A DNA stretch of 64,000 nt from CAWAND01 sp963807065 (GCA_963807065.1 CAWDZQ010000003.1:806001-870000), one strand, 5' to 3'. Positions 53,449 to 64,000 are shown, numbered from the stretch's first letter. The notes: generated by a model not told the origin, from the sequence alone. Numbers and translations: made by a program.

Positions 53449-53529
53449 AATGGAGGGCTCGGCGCTGCCAATCACGTACACCACAGTCTCTAGGCAGGCA
53501 CAGACACCAAGTCCGGCTCTCGAGATGGC

Positions 53530-53917
53530 ATGGTGCACGAGAATCGGGGTGAGCGAACCTGCAATGTCGGCATCTATATCAATGAGGCCTTTAGCGTGCG
53601 CGTGACTGGGAACGCCGACATGCCGGTGACTTTCTGGCCCAGGGCAGAGAAGCCCCGTGTGCCGACCCGCCGACCTTCGGGAGCTCAGCAGCCGGTTCTA
53701 CGGCGGCGGTATCCAAGTGGCCGTTGGCGATCTCGGCGACCTGAGCCATGGCAATATGGCGGATGTTCTGATAGACCACAACTGGGTATGGCAGAGCTAC
53801 GGGAACGGGCTCGAGTTCTGGAACCAGCTGGCAGACAATGGTCGGTCCAATGCCTGCCTCCGAAAACCCAACCACGTCGTGGGACCGCCGGGAGACGGAC
53901 GCGTGCAATTGGTATAA
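53530..53917 (+). pseudogene. Possible parallel beta-helix protein remnant
   Basis: Two frames give fragments with the rhythm of right-handed beta-helix repeats: NVGIYINEAFSVRVTGNA and then GGIQVAVGDLGDLSHGN, ADVLIDHNWVWQSYGNGLEF. No start or intact frame exists, and similarity is of style only. It is a weak call for a decayed surface or polysaccharide-related protein. Confidence 0.3.
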
Positions 53918-54004
53918 TCGCAGCCGGGTCCGGACTGTCTTTCCACGCTCCTTTGCCCCTCATGGCAGACCTCCGAAATGCCTGGAACTGGGGAAGCTTC
54001 CCTG

Positions 54005-56666
54005 ATGACTGATCGTCCCATTCTGCAGAGCAAGCTTCAGATTCCTGCGCCGACACGATATCACGTCGAGCGGCACCGAATCAGTCGGATGCTTGAAGAG
54101 GAAGTAATGTCGAACCGACTTACCCTGCTCTTGGCACCAGCTGGGTATGGGAAGAGTAGCGCCGTCGCGGATTGGTCGCGCAACACCCCGACATCTGTTG
54201 CCTGGATCATGGCCTCTGAAACCATCGTCAGCCCAGTGTCCCTTCTCAGGCACCTCTTTGCTGCCTGGCGGACCATTCAGCCCGAGCTGGCTGGGTCACC
54301 CCTGGACATGGTGCTTGGATCGCGAGACCCTGATGGGGTCCAAGCCGCCACGGTCTTCTTGAACGCTGCCGCCTCCAACGCCAAGCCCCTTGTCTTTGTA
54401 ATCGATGACTACCATCACATCCAGGACGGCCTAGCAGAAGAAGCCTTGGATTCGTTGATCGAGAGTTCTCCAGCACCGCTCCACTGGGTGGTCGCCTCTC
54501 GAACGCTTCCTCCGCTGGCTATTGCCCGGTACCGGGCCCACGGGATGCTCGGAGAGATCGGACCCCAAACGCTCGGATTCACATCGTCGGAAGCGGGCCA
54601 ATTGCTTGGAGAGATGGGGCTAGAACTGACCTCGCCGCAGGTCGAAGCCCTGCACGAAGCCACCGAGGGATGGGCAGCCGCCCTACAAATCGCCGGTCTG
54701 AGTCTGTTAAGGTCTCCACAGCCCCAGTTGCCCGACCTGCACGGTTCTCAGCGCTTCTTCGCGGACTATCTCCGACAGGACGTGTTTTCGCATTTGCCCG
54801 ATGAGCTTAGAACGTTTCTGCTCAAGACCTCAATCGCGGCGCGGCTCTGCGAGGGCCTGTGCGACGCGATCACGGGCGGCGAGGGTTCCCGATCCGTGCT
54901 GGAAGCCCTGGAGCAGGACGGGCTGTTTACCGAGCCCTTGGACCCGCAGGGTGAGTGGTATCGCTACCACCCACTCTTCGCCGACTTCCTCCGCATGGAG
55001 CTGGAACGAAACGTGAGCGCTGAAGACGTGCGGGGCCTGCATAGCGGTGCAGCCCGATGGCTGGCGAAACATGACTTTCCACACCAAGCCTTCCGGCATG
55101 CCGTCGACGCGTTCGACCCGGCATTGGTAATCGAAATCTGCGAACAATTCGTCCCCCGCATGCTCTTGATGGGCGAGTTTGCTACGCTGCAGGCATGGTT
55201 CGATTCGATCCCGGCAGGATGGTTCGATAGCCATCCGGTCCTGGCAACGGCCAAGATCGGCTACTTGCTGCAAACAGGTGCCCTGGATGCCACCCAGGTT
55301 CTGATCGACCGCATTGAGACGCAACTGGATGCAAACCGTCCCGTCGAAAATCAGCTGATCCGGGCCAGGACCAACGCCGTTCGCTGCGGGATTGCCTGCT
55401 TCAGGAATGATCTGGAGGTTGCCGAGACGCTTGCCAATCAAGCACTCGAGGAGCTCCCTGAGACCGATGTCTTCTTTCAGTCCATGACCTACATTGTGCT
55501 GGGAGATACCTATCGGAAGAATGCCCAATGGGACCTTGCCCGCCGAAACTACGCGCAGGTACTGAGGCATACCGACGCGCCGCTGTTCCACCAATTGGCG
55601 GTTCACGTCTACGGCGCGCTGGCCGACCTGGATATGCGCAGAGGCAATCTCAGGCAGGCGGCCGCGTCCTGGGAAGCGGCCTTGGCAGAGATCGATAACG
55701 TGGTCAATTGGGGCGGGCTTCCGCTTCCTCTCACGGGCTGGATCTTCATCAGAATGGCAGAGATTCTGATTGAGTGGAACCAGCTCGACCGAGCGGCGGC
55801 CTACATTGTCAAGGGTCTCCAGCGGGCGGAATTGGGAGGCGATGTCAGGGCACGAATAGCCGGCCATCTTGCCGCAGCTCAGCTGAGCTTGCTGCGTCGA
55901 GAGGTCGACGTCGCAGCGTCTGAACTAGAACGGGCACGCTTGCTGCTTGATCAATTCCAACTCCCCCAATGGAGAGCGCAACTGGAGCGCCTTCAGGTCG
56001 AGCTGTGGCTTGAAAAGGGCGAACAACGCCTGGCTGAAGACTGGGCAGATGATCAGCAGGACTCATCCGGCGAGCACGGAAACCCGCACTTGAAGTTAGC
56101 TATCGCACGCGTCCTCATGGCAGCTGGCGATAAGGACTCCCTAACCCGCGCCAGGGCCCTGCTGGGGGCCGTTGAAGAGATCAGTCGACAGGATGGATTA
56201 GTTGGCCTTGAGACTGAAGCAGGGGCACTTGCAGCCGTGGCAGATTGGCAGCTTGGAGAGAGAGCGAAGGCTCTTGCCGGCATTCAGCGATCACTGCACC
56301 TTGCTGAAATCCCATGGATACAAGCGGGTCTTTCTCGACTTGGGCCTCCCAATGGCGGTCATCCTACAGGAGGCAGACCAGCGGGACGCACTGCACGCCT
56401 TTGGCCAGGATCTCTTGTTGACTTTCAGAGATCACATCGGGTTGGACCGTCCAATCCGAGGCGGTCTTCCAGAGCCCTTGAGTGATCGTGAGGCCGAGGT
56501 CTTGTCGCTCGTCTCGGCCGGCTTGACCAATCAAGAGACGGCCGACAGGTTGGTGATTTCTCCGGGCACCGTTAAGAAGCACTTGAGCAATATCTATGGC
56601 AAGCTGGGGGTCAATAGCCGCACGGCGGCTGCCGCCCGAGCGCGTCAGCTCGGCCTGATCGCGTAG
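54005..56666 (+). CDS. MalT-like LuxR-family ATP-dependent regulator (one frameshift)
   Basis: This STAND-type regulator has Walker A LLLAPAGYGKSSAVADW, Walker B LVFVIDDYHHI, a sensor-like LHWVVASRTLPPLAIAR, GFTSSEAGQLLGEMG, then a long TPR-like helical region and a C-terminal LuxR HTH (LSDREAEVLSLVSAGLTNQE ... GTVKKHLSNIYGKLGVNSR). The frame breaks at GAAATC (56306-56311). Removing one A restores LAESHGYKRVFLDLGLPM and joins the HTH, giving about 886 residues, the usual size. The ligand and target genes are unknown; the flavoprotein gene downstream is a candidate target. Confidence 0.85.
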
Positions 56667-56794
56667 AGCTACCTAACTCACCAAAAGCCAGAATACCCCG
56701 CGCGAATACCCCGTTTGGGGCATGATCTGCTGCCCACGCTGGTCTATCCTGAGGTCCAGACGACCCGGGTAGATGGACCAGTATGGGAGCGGAT

Positions 56795-57925
56795 ATGGAC
56801 TCAAACCACGAGATTGTGATCATCGGGGGCAGCCAATCGGGCCTTGCAATGGGGTACTGCTTGGCCAAGCAAGGCACCGATTTCGTCATCCTCGAGGCGG
56901 GACGGAGGATCGGCGATCAATGGCGTAAGCGTTACGATAGCTTGGAATTGTTTACGCCGGCCCGGTTCAGCCGGCTGCCCGGGCAGACCTTTCCGGGAGA
57001 CCAAAATCGCCATCCAACCAAAGACGAGATGGGCGACTACCTTAAGTCCTATGCTGCTGAGTTCGGCTTGCCGGTTAGGCTGAATACACTCGTCGAGAAA
57101 TTGGCTTGGGATGGCGCTCAGTATGAGATCACGGCTGGTGACCGTTCCTTTAAAGCGAACCAGGTCGTGGTCGCAACTGGCGCGGAACGAACGCCCTATG
57201 TGCCATCCTTCGCGGCCGAGCTTGCTCCATCTATCCATCAGATCCATTCGAGCGAATATCGAAACCCGACCCAGCTGCCCAACGGCGATGCGTTGGTTGT
57301 CGGTGCTGGTAACTCAGGAGCCGAGATTGCGCTGGAGCTTGCAGTCTCGAGGCGCGTTTTCCTCTCGGGCAAACCCCCTGGCATGCTCCCCACCCCACCC
57401 CACCCGGCTCTGGCCGGAATTGTGTTCTTCGCCCTCCACAGGGTGATCTCGAGAGGCAACCCAATCGGTCGCAAACTCATCAGGAAGCTAGGCTCAAAGG
57501 GCACACCTGTCGAAGGAATCACTGAGCGCGACTTTACGAATGCTGGGATCGAGCGCCTGCCGAGGACAGTTGGGACCAACCAAGGGAAACCGAGGTTTGC
57601 CGATGGCGCGAGCCTGGACATCAGCGTGGTGATTTGGGCGACCGGCTTCGGGCTCGATTTTCGTTGGATCGACTTTCCCGTCTTCAATTTAGACGGGACG
57701 CCAGTGCACTCGCGGGGCGTCGTCAAGAGCCAGCCCGGTCTGTACTTCCTGGGCCTTCCGTTTCAGTATGCGGCCAGCTCAGCTTTGATCCCGGGCGTGG
57801 GCCGGGACGCGGGGTACTTGGCACAAAGAATCGCCCAGCATTCAGCAGAACGATCCGTACACATGCCCGCCCGTGATCATCGGCCTCAAGATCAGCCTGG
57901 CGTCAATGTTGCGACTGAAGCATAA
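56795..57925 (+). CDS. Flavin-containing monooxygenase-like oxidoreductase (CzcO type)
   Basis: Two Rossmann motifs are present: FAD-binding IVIIGGSQSGLAMGYCLAKQ and NADPH-binding ALVVGAGNSGAEIALELA. Between them lies WRKRYDSLELFTPARFSRLP and VVVATGAERTPYVP, and near the end VVIWATGFGLDF and LYFLGLPFQY. This is the single-component flavoprotein monooxygenase/CzcO layout. The Met at 56795 is used; one 4 codons upstream is possible. It lies about 130 bases after the MalT-like regulator on the same strand. Confidence 0.88.
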   Translation: MDSNHEIVIIGGSQSGLAMGYCLAKQGTDFVILEAGRRIGDQWRKRYDSLELFTPARFSRLPGQTFPGDQNRHPTKDEMGDYLKSYAAEFGLPVRLNTLVEKLAWDGAQYEITAGDRSFKANQVVVATGAERTPYVPSFAAELAPSIHQIHSSEYRNPTQLPNGDALVVGAGNSGAEIALELAVSRRVFLSGKPPGMLPTPPHPALAGIVFFALHRVISRGNPIGRKLIRKLGSKGTPVEGITERDFTNAGIERLPRTVGTNQGKPRFADGASLDISVVIWATGFGLDFRWIDFPVFNLDGTPVHSRGVVKSQPGLYFLGLPFQYAASSALIPGVGRDAGYLAQRIAQHSAERSVHMPARDHRPQDQPGVNVATEA

Positions 57926-58204
57926 GCAGAATAGAGACTAGATCGGCGGACCGACCGTGATCTGCGTCGTCCAGCAATGCAGTTGGATCGCTTTGATAGA
58001 CTCAGTCGACGTCTCACCGCACCTCTGACGGACTGCCTCAAAAGCGATGGCTGAGCGCCGGTAGGCACACTGTGATTGCGCCACTTGACAAGCCGCAAGT
58101 CTCACGGCCCAAGGGCAAGCCTAGTCGTGCGCGAATTCACTCGGCGGAAAGTTTGGGTTGAGGGGACGTGTCATTTACGGTCTGCTCAGATGTTTGAAAA
58201 TCCG

Positions 58205-58480
58205 GTTATGTCTATTGCCTGGCCGAAATCGGCGGGCAAGGGTCTAGGTCGAGAAGTCACTGGACAAGTCCATGACCCTTAGACGGAATGCGCGAAAAGG
58301 CGTGCAAGGGTCTCTGGAGCAGCGACAAGGGTCTGCAAAAACCCCATCACGGGTTCGAATCCCGTCGTCGCCTCCTGGGCAAGGGCCATCGACCCAAACT
58401 GTCAATGGATCTCCTGGAAGATAGGGGACCCTTTGACGGTCATTTGATTTCCGTGCAAGGGGCCAGAACCCAGAAGACGA
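58205..58480 (+). repeat. Attachment-site scar D: left flank, tRNA-Cys 3' half, right flank
   Basis: TTATGTCTATTGCCTGGCC opens the left flank, as in scar B. The tRNA-Cys 3' fragment (CAAGGGTCTGCAAAAACCCC to CGTCGCCTCC) follows, then a diverged right flank ending TTTGATTTCCGTGCAAGGGG. It is the most diverged full copy. The remaining parts of 57926-58581 hold no gene. Confidence 0.82.
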
Positions 58481-58581
58481 GCAAGCTTCTCATCCGCCAC
58501 ATTGCCATCATGCGTGGGCCGACAACCCGCTGGAGGCCCTGCTAGACCACGGCGAAGATCGGTTGGTTCCCCCCAGCACGT

Positions 58582-60642
58582 CTACGAAGTCGAGCCGCTG
58601 AGTTTCTGTCGGCGTAGGAGCTGGGCATTAATGGCCACGATGACGGTGCTCAGGGACATCAGGAGGGCGCCCACGGCTGGGGACAGGATAAATCCGATCG
58701 GCGCCAGCACCCCGGCAGCCAGGGGCAAGGCGACCACATTGTAGCCTGTGGCCCAGATCAAGTTCTGGACCATCTTTCTGTAACTGGCCCTGCTCAGTTC
58801 GAAGATTTTGACCACGTCCAGCGGGTTGCTTTGGACCAGGATGATCCCGGCTGATTGAATGGCCACATCTGTGCCGCTCCCGATAGCGATGCCGACGTCG
58901 GCACGTGTGAGGGCTGGAGCGTCATTGACTCCATCCCCGACCATCCCAACTCGGTGGCCCTCTGCTTGGAGCTGCTGCACCTTTTTGTCCTTATCCTCCG
59001 GCAGAACCTCGGCGAAGAAGCGGTCTATCCCTAGCTCCTGTGCCACAGATTCGGCCACCGACTGGCTGTCGCCCGTCAGTATGGCCACCTGAATTCCCAT
59101 CTCCTGCAGCCTATCGACGGCCAACTTGCTTTCCGGCCGGATCACGTCGGCCAGGGCCAAGCCGGCAACAACCTGGCCGTCAGCAATGAGGAAGACGACA
59201 CTTTGTCCCTTGCCATCAGCCCGAGTCTGGAAATCACCGAGTTCTGATGGAAGGGCAAGGCTGAGCATTTCCAGCATCCGAGGCCCACCGACATGGATCT
59301 CGCGCCCGTCTTGGGTGGCTCGGATGCCTCGACCCTTGATAGCTTCGAAATTCGCAACCTGGGGCAGGGAGAGATTGCGATCCCGGGCTGATTGCCGTAT
59401 GCCGCGAGCAATTGTGTGCTCGGAATCGGCCTCCACTGCAGCCGCCAGAGACAAGGCATCGTCCACGTTCCATCCGCCGACTGCAGCGATGTCAACGACG
59501 CCGAACTCGCCCTTGGTCAGCGTGCCGGTCTTGTCGAAAATGACGATGTCGAGGTTCCGGGCCTTCTCGATCGCTAGTCGGTCTTTGATCAGGATGCCGT
59601 TCTTGGCGCCGAGCCCTGTGGTGATGGCCACAACCAGCGGGACAGCCAGACCGAGGGCATGAGGGCAGGCGATAACCAGAACGGTCGCCACACGCGCAAT
59701 GACCTCTACCTTGAATCCAACGCCGATGATCCAGGCGATGGCGGTGACAATGGCGACCCCGAAGGCGACATAGAAGAGCCAGCCAGCGGCGCGGTCGGCC
59801 AAGATCTGGGTGTTGGACTTGCTGCTCTGGGCGTCCTTCACCAGGCGCATGATCCCGGCAAGCGCGGTCTGGTCACCAATGGCTGTCACCTGAATACGCA
59901 AGCTCCCATCGCCGTTGATCGTGCCGGCGATGACATGCTCTCCAGGCGATTTCGCGACCGGCTTCGACTCCCCCGTAATCATCGACTCGTTGACGTCGGA
60001 TTCACCGCCGACTATTTCGCCGTCGGTGGGAACAGAGGCACCGGGGCGAACAAGCACCGTGTCACCCTGCTTCAGCGAGTGGACCGGCACGGTCTCGGTT
60101 TCTCCGCCGTCGATGAGCTTCTCGGCCTCGTCCGGCATCAGCTTGGCCAGTTCGTCCAGGGCGCCTGAGGCCTGGCGGATGCTTCGCAATTCGATCCAGT
60201 GGCCGAGCAACATGATGTCAATCAGGGTCACAAGCTCCCAGAAGAAGGGCATTGTCCCCGGGAGGATTAGGGTAGCCAGACTGTAGAGGAAAGCCACGCC
60301 GATCGCCAAGGAAATCAGCAGCATCATGCCCGGTTGGCGATTTCGGATCTCTGGGACGGCCATGTTGAGGAACGGAAGGCCGCCGTAGGCGAAGACAACC
60401 ACTGAGACCACTGGGGTGATCCACTGGCTTCCCGGGAAGGCCGGCATGCCAAAGCCCAGCCAGCCTTGAACGGACTGCGAATACAGGAGCACCGGGGTCG
60501 AGATCAGGCTGCTGATCAAGAAACGACGGCGAAACATTTGTTCATGGCCGGTGTGATCTGCGTGATGCTCATGTGACCCGTCTCCAGAGTTGGCGGGATC
60601 GTGAGCCGCGTGATGGTTGCTTTCGTGATTTTGCATCCTCAT
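58582..60642 (-). CDS. copB: CopB-type heavy-metal P1B-ATPase
   Basis: This copper/silver exporter has a His-rich N terminus (NHHAAHD ... HEHHADHTGHEQM) in place of a CxxC metal domain. The membrane metal site is CPH in VLVIACPHALGLAVPL (P1B-3 group; CPC in CopA). Other motifs are MITGESKPV, phosphorylation DKTGTLT, the nucleotide-domain EADSEHTIARGI, and MVGDGVNDAPALTRADVGIA. At 686 residues it fits CopB. AGAGGTAGCCA precedes the ATG. It probably confers copper tolerance as island cargo. Confidence 0.93.
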   Translation of the reverse strand: MRMQNHESNHHAAHDPANSGDGSHEHHADHTGHEQMFRRRFLISSLISTPVLLYSQSVQGWLGFGMPAFPGSQWITPVVSVVVFAYGGLPFLNMAVPEIRNRQPGMMLLISLAIGVAFLYSLATLILPGTMPFFWELVTLIDIMLLGHWIELRSIRQASGALDELAKLMPDEAEKLIDGGETETVPVHSLKQGDTVLVRPGASVPTDGEIVGGESDVNESMITGESKPVAKSPGEHVIAGTINGDGSLRIQVTAIGDQTALAGIMRLVKDAQSSKSNTQILADRAAGWLFYVAFGVAIVTAIAWIIGVGFKVEVIARVATVLVIACPHALGLAVPLVVAITTGLGAKNGILIKDRLAIEKARNLDIVIFDKTGTLTKGEFGVVDIAAVGGWNVDDALSLAAAVEADSEHTIARGIRQSARDRNLSLPQVANFEAIKGRGIRATQDGREIHVGGPRMLEMLSLALPSELGDFQTRADGKGQSVVFLIADGQVVAGLALADVIRPESKLAVDRLQEMGIQVAILTGDSQSVAESVAQELGIDRFFAEVLPEDKDKKVQQLQAEGHRVGMVGDGVNDAPALTRADVGIAIGSGTDVAIQSAGIILVQSNPLDVVKIFELSRASYRKMVQNLIWATGYNVVALPLAAGVLAPIGFILSPAVGALLMSLSTVIVAINAQLLRRQKLSGSTS

Positions 60643-61821
60643 TGGCTACCTCTTGCCTTCTCTAGTTCCCAACCGTCCTATTGCTACCACGTCGTTGGAT
60701 GCCGCCAGGCATCGTCATTCCGCATGCTGCCAAGAATTCTCTGAGAGGTCATCGGGATCAGGAACCGCTGGGTGATCTCTTGGCGCAGGAGTTGAGCCTG
60801 CTCATCATGGTCTGCTTCAGAATATACCCCGGCCTGATTGTCATAGCCCTGCACAAAGACAGGCGCAGGGTTCGAGCCTTGCCTGTGCAATAGACACACC
60901 AGATATTGCCACGTGCATTGAGCCGTGCCGTGGTGATGGCGCGGGCGAGATACCGGATCCTGCAATCCCTGCCTGGCGAGCTGAAGATCAAAGGATCTTG
61001 CTCCCCGGCGGACCGTCATCAGGCATTTGCACAGCCAACAGGTGTCAGGCTGCAAAGCGTTCAGGGACACCTTCGACCCCAGCCCCTAGGAAGGGCCGGG
61101 AAAGATCGAATTGTTTCCGATATTGCCTATCGGTCCGAGTGGGCGAATGGGTGCCGAGAATGATCGGCCCGCTGGCCCAGTTTCGGATCAAAGTGACAGG
61201 GAGGCCCGTGCATTCCTTGCCGGTAGGGCTTCACATTGGTCAGGATAGGTAAATCATCTGATCACAAACTTCAGACCCAGACAACTTACCCTATTGACGC
61301 CAGAGAAAGCCGTTTCCGACTCGCCTTAGACGACAAGGATCGTCCGAAGACCTGTAGTCATGGATCGTTTCTGAGCCAATCCGCGTAATGGGCGATCGAG
61401 AATGCACGGATGAGGGTCTCAGTACGGAAGATGAAATCGTCAAGATGGATGACATCTTCGCTCTAGACAATGAACGCTATCTCGCGATGGCTGTAGCTAG
61501 GGAGGGTCATCAGAAACCGATCCCCCTCCTGGCTGATATAGGTGGGAACGCCTCTGCCCTCGTGGCATAGCGAGAGGACAGAACTTCGACTCGGCCCGGC
61601 GGCATTCTTGCTCGGCCAGAAAGATCCTCAATCCAGTTCCCCTTCTTGAGCTACGTCCGCGGGTGACATTTCCCTCCCTCGATTCGCGGCTCCTTGGCCG
61701 ATACGAGTCGGAATGGACCAAACGGTTTCAAGACCTTGTCCCGAGCCTGTTCAGCCTGGCCCCGCACTGGAGGCAACAGAAGAGGAAGTGTGGGATCGCG
61801 AGAAGAGAAAAGATGGGCGTT
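60643..61821. other. Gene-poor island DNA
   Basis: I find no supported gene in this 1.2-kb stretch. A 60-codon frame at 61388-61570 (DEIVKMDDIFALDNERYLAM) and minus-strand frames at 60684-61070 (SEADHDEQAQLLRQEITQRF) look faintly protein-like but lack ribosome sites and similarity. It is probably decayed coding sequence. Confidence 0.5.
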
Positions 61822-61880
61822 TGTTGTCTATGCCCTAGACCAAACTGGCGGGAAAGGGTCTGGGAGATTCAGGCGGTGGG
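61822..61880 (+). repeat. Decayed left-flank repeat E
   Basis: TGTCTATGCCCTAGACCAAA, then CTGGCGGGAAAGGGTCTGGG resembles the left flank of scars B-D, but no tRNA-Cys fragment follows. It is likely an old, eroded attachment site. Confidence 0.45.
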
Positions 61881-62103
61881 CAAGTCCCGGGGCTTTACCC
61901 GGAGGTTTCGCTAGGCCATGTCGGGAGATCGCAGGCACTCCCCGGTGATATCTCGGAGGTGATGCGAGGCGGGAAGGTCACATACGCAGAGCTTGAAGGA
62001 TTCTCCAAGCCGAGGGGGTCCGAACGCCCCGCTGTGATTGCGGTGGGCAACTTGACCCTGTGGAACACAGCCAGGCAGCTCGCCGTTTGGCGGCCGGGCC
62101 AAA

Positions 62104-64000
62104 TCAACGCTCAATGACCCGAAAGAACAGCTCGACCGCTTTCGGATCAAAGTGTATGCCGGACTGATCACGGATGTATTCAGCCACCCTGGCTTCCGGC
62201 CAGGCCTTGCGGTACGGCCGGTCTGAGAGCAGCGCATCCCAGACATCTGCCAACGCAAAGAGCCGCGCTACCGAGGGTATGGCTTCCCCCTCCAGGCCCC
62301 GCGGGTACCCAGTACCATCCCACTTTTCGTGGTGGCAGTAGGGAATATCCAGCGCGGGCCATAGGTATTCGATAGGAAGGAGCAGGCTAAAAGCATTCAC
62401 CGGGTGCTGGCGCATGATATCCCACTCACTGTCGCTCAGAGGGCCGTCCTTCAGGAGAATCGCATCCGGAATTCCCATCTTCCCTATATCATGTAACAAT
62501 GCCCCCCGGCGCACGTGCGCTAACTCGTCCTCGGGAAGTCCCGCCGCACGGGCAAGCCGCAGAGTCAGCTCAGTGACGCGTTCGGTGTGCCCCTCGGTCC
62601 CATGATCTCGCAGGTCCAGTGCTCTCGACCATCCGGCGATGGTCGACTCGGTATGCTCGCGAAAGCTCAAGCGCGTCCCGTTCGGCTTGTTCTCGGAGAG
62701 AGACCCGACGGACGGAACTGGCAACCATATCCCCGAACGACGTCAGCAGACGGAGATCTTCCGACGCGAAGCTCGTTGCTCGACCGAGAGCCAGCGCGCC
62801 GATGATCCCACCGCGCGCCTCGAGAGGGATGGCAGCTACGGCCATAACTGGGACCTGCGTTTTAGGGAGGGGGTCCGACGGGTCTCCGGCCACGAGGTTG
62901 CTCACGAAGAGCTCCCCGGAACGCATTACCTGACCGACAATCGTGTCTCCCGGCCGCAAACGCTTTCCTGTGAGATCGCTCCAGGCGCCTGCCCCTAGAT
63001 CGATGGTGACTTCCCCCGTGCCAGTATCGGCGGTGGCCATGACAGCCCCTTCGCCCCCCAGGATCGACAGCAATTCCTGAAGGATAATCGGTCTCATTTC
63101 GTCCAAACCGTCGGCAACTCTTAAGGCCGCGCCGACCTCAGCGATGGTCTCCAGCTCATGTTGCCTCTTCTTACGTTCGGTGATGTCTCGCGCGACGCTG
63201 ATGATGTAGCCCTGGTCCAGTCGAGCATAGGTCAGGCTTACTTCGACTGAGAAAGTCGACCCATCTTTCCTCCGCCTCAAGCCTTGGACGTACTGCGTTC
63301 CGGTGTCTCGCAAGGTCTCCGTGAGCTTCTCGAACTGTTCTGCGTCAATTTCCGGATTGATATCGAACACCGTCAGAGAAAGATACTCATCGCGTGTGTA
63401 ACCCAGGTCAATCAGAGCTTGATGATTGACGTCCAGCAGCCTGGCCGAGTCAGGTTCGACCACTTCAATCGCGTCATTGGATTGGTCGATGAGCGCACGG
63501 AAGAGTTCCAGGCGCTCGGCAGACTTCTTACGCTCAGCGATATCGCGCACGATGCCGACAAAGTACTCCCGCTCCAGGCGGGCATAACTCAAGCTGATCT
63601 CGACTGGAAAGCTGGAACCGTCCTTCCGGCGGTGAACCCCTTCAACAACCAAGGACCCCGATTGCCTCAGTTTCGCACCAATTTCGCGGAGCCTATCGGG
63701 ATCAATTCCTACTTCGATGTCGGGGACCGTCAGTTCCAGTAACTCTTGCCGGGAAAATCCCGTATATTCGCGGGCGCGCTGGTTGACATCGATAAATCGA
63801 AGAGTGGCTGGATCGATAACTTCGATAGCGTCATTTGACTGATCGATCAGCCGACGGAAGAGCATCAAGGATTCGGCAGCCTCTTTCCGCTTGGTAGTGA
63901 CGTCAAACACAGCCACGAAATAGCCGGGCTGCGGGGAGTAGACCGAGAAGTCGAACCACATTTTCAGGGCTGCAACAAAGGTCTCAAATCGCTCGGGGTT
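62104..64000 (-). CDS. PAS-GAF-HD-GYP sensor, paralogue, frameshifted and cut by window edge
   Basis: The frame is open at base 64000 (NPERFETFVAAL before the first Met), so the 5' end is missing. Order: end of a PAS-like domain (FDFSVYSPQPGYFVAVFDVT), PAS LIDQSNDAIEVIDPATLRFI, PAS LIDQSNDAIEVVEPDSARLL, GAF (VGAALRVADGLDEMRPIILQ), then HD-GYP with HDIGKMGIPDAILLKDGPLS, HHEKWDGTGYPRGLEG and ADVWDALLSDRPYRKAW. The frame breaks between GAF and HD-GYP at 62644-62650, where dropping one base gives SRAYESTIAGWSRALDLRD. The break is at the same codon as in the paralogue at 47457-50001. Confidence 0.82.

Noticed and set aside
60684..61070. 128-codon minus-strand frame after the P-type ATPase
   Set aside because: Only short stretches look protein-like, other frames compete, and there is no ribosome site or recognisable family.
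61962..62117. 51-codon frame (VTYAELEGFSKPRGSERPAV)
   Set aside because: It reads somewhat like protein, but ribosome spacing is poor (2 bases) and its end overlaps the HD-GYP gene antisense; support is too weak.
41144..64000. CRISPR array among the repeats
   Set aside because: The repeats are attachment scars and gapless 10-mers; there are no regular spacers and no cas genes.

Overview
The window is a GC-rich bacterial chromosome segment. It is most likely from a Chloroflexota bacterium of the Anaerolineae type. That reading is inference, based on a monoderm-style division/cell-wall cluster without murE, a class II (B12-dependent) ribonucleotide reductase, Thr/Pro-rich secreted proteins, a type-A RNase P RNA, and frequent TTG/GTG starts. 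No rRNA or ribosomal protein is present to fix the taxonomy.

Layout. Positions 1-11.4 kb hold mixed housekeeping genes: feoB with a DtxR-type regulator, a YwiC-like membrane protein, a DUF1028 relic, a DUF362 protein, a DinB-like protein, a phosphoesterase, a SlyD-like isomerase, a methyltransferase, a membrane protein with its own winged-helix regulator, two lipoproteins and an SDR oxidoreductase. Positions 11.6-32.6 kb, all on the minus strand, hold one long division and wall (dcw) cluster: mraZ-rsmH-ftsL-ftsI-murF-mraY-orf-murD-ftsW-murG-cvpA-like-murC-small orf-murB-ddl-ftsQ-ftsA-ftsZ, followed by nrdR and nrdJ. Most neighbours overlap by 4 bases (ATGA, GTGA or TTGA). The cluster starts at a promoter followed by three 10-bp-spaced MraZ boxes. 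Positions 32.8-41.1 kb hold rnpB, an fmdB-type gene, several metabolic or unknown genes, tRNA-Phe, a threonine synthase gene translationally coupled to a CcrM-type adenine methyltransferase, tRNA-Gly and tRNA-Cys.

From 41.1 kb to the end the window is a patchwork of accessory islands. The 3' half of tRNA-Cys, with about 100 bp of shared flank, recurs at about 45.9, 50.6 and 58.3 kb, and a decayed flank lies at about 61.8 kb. These look like attachment-site scars from repeated integration at the tRNA-Cys gene. Cargo includes a NarL-type two-component pair, a phospholipase-D-like protein, two paralogous PAS-GAF-HD-GYP (c-di-GMP phosphodiesterase type) sensors, a DHFR-like reductase, a cupin, a MalT-type LuxR regulator, a flavoprotein monooxygenase and a CopB-type P-type ATPase, with IS and tRNA debris between them. 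No integrase gene survives in the window.

The most unusual signal spans the window. Many genes are broken by single indels. When the obvious protein reading is restored, five of the indels (nrdJ, both HD-GYP sensors, a PAS domain, the MalT-like regulator) fall in or directly beside a GANTC sequence, the site expected for the CcrM-type methylase encoded here. This suggests either modification-dependent sequencing errors, in which case the genes are intact, or a real biological effect at GANTC sites.
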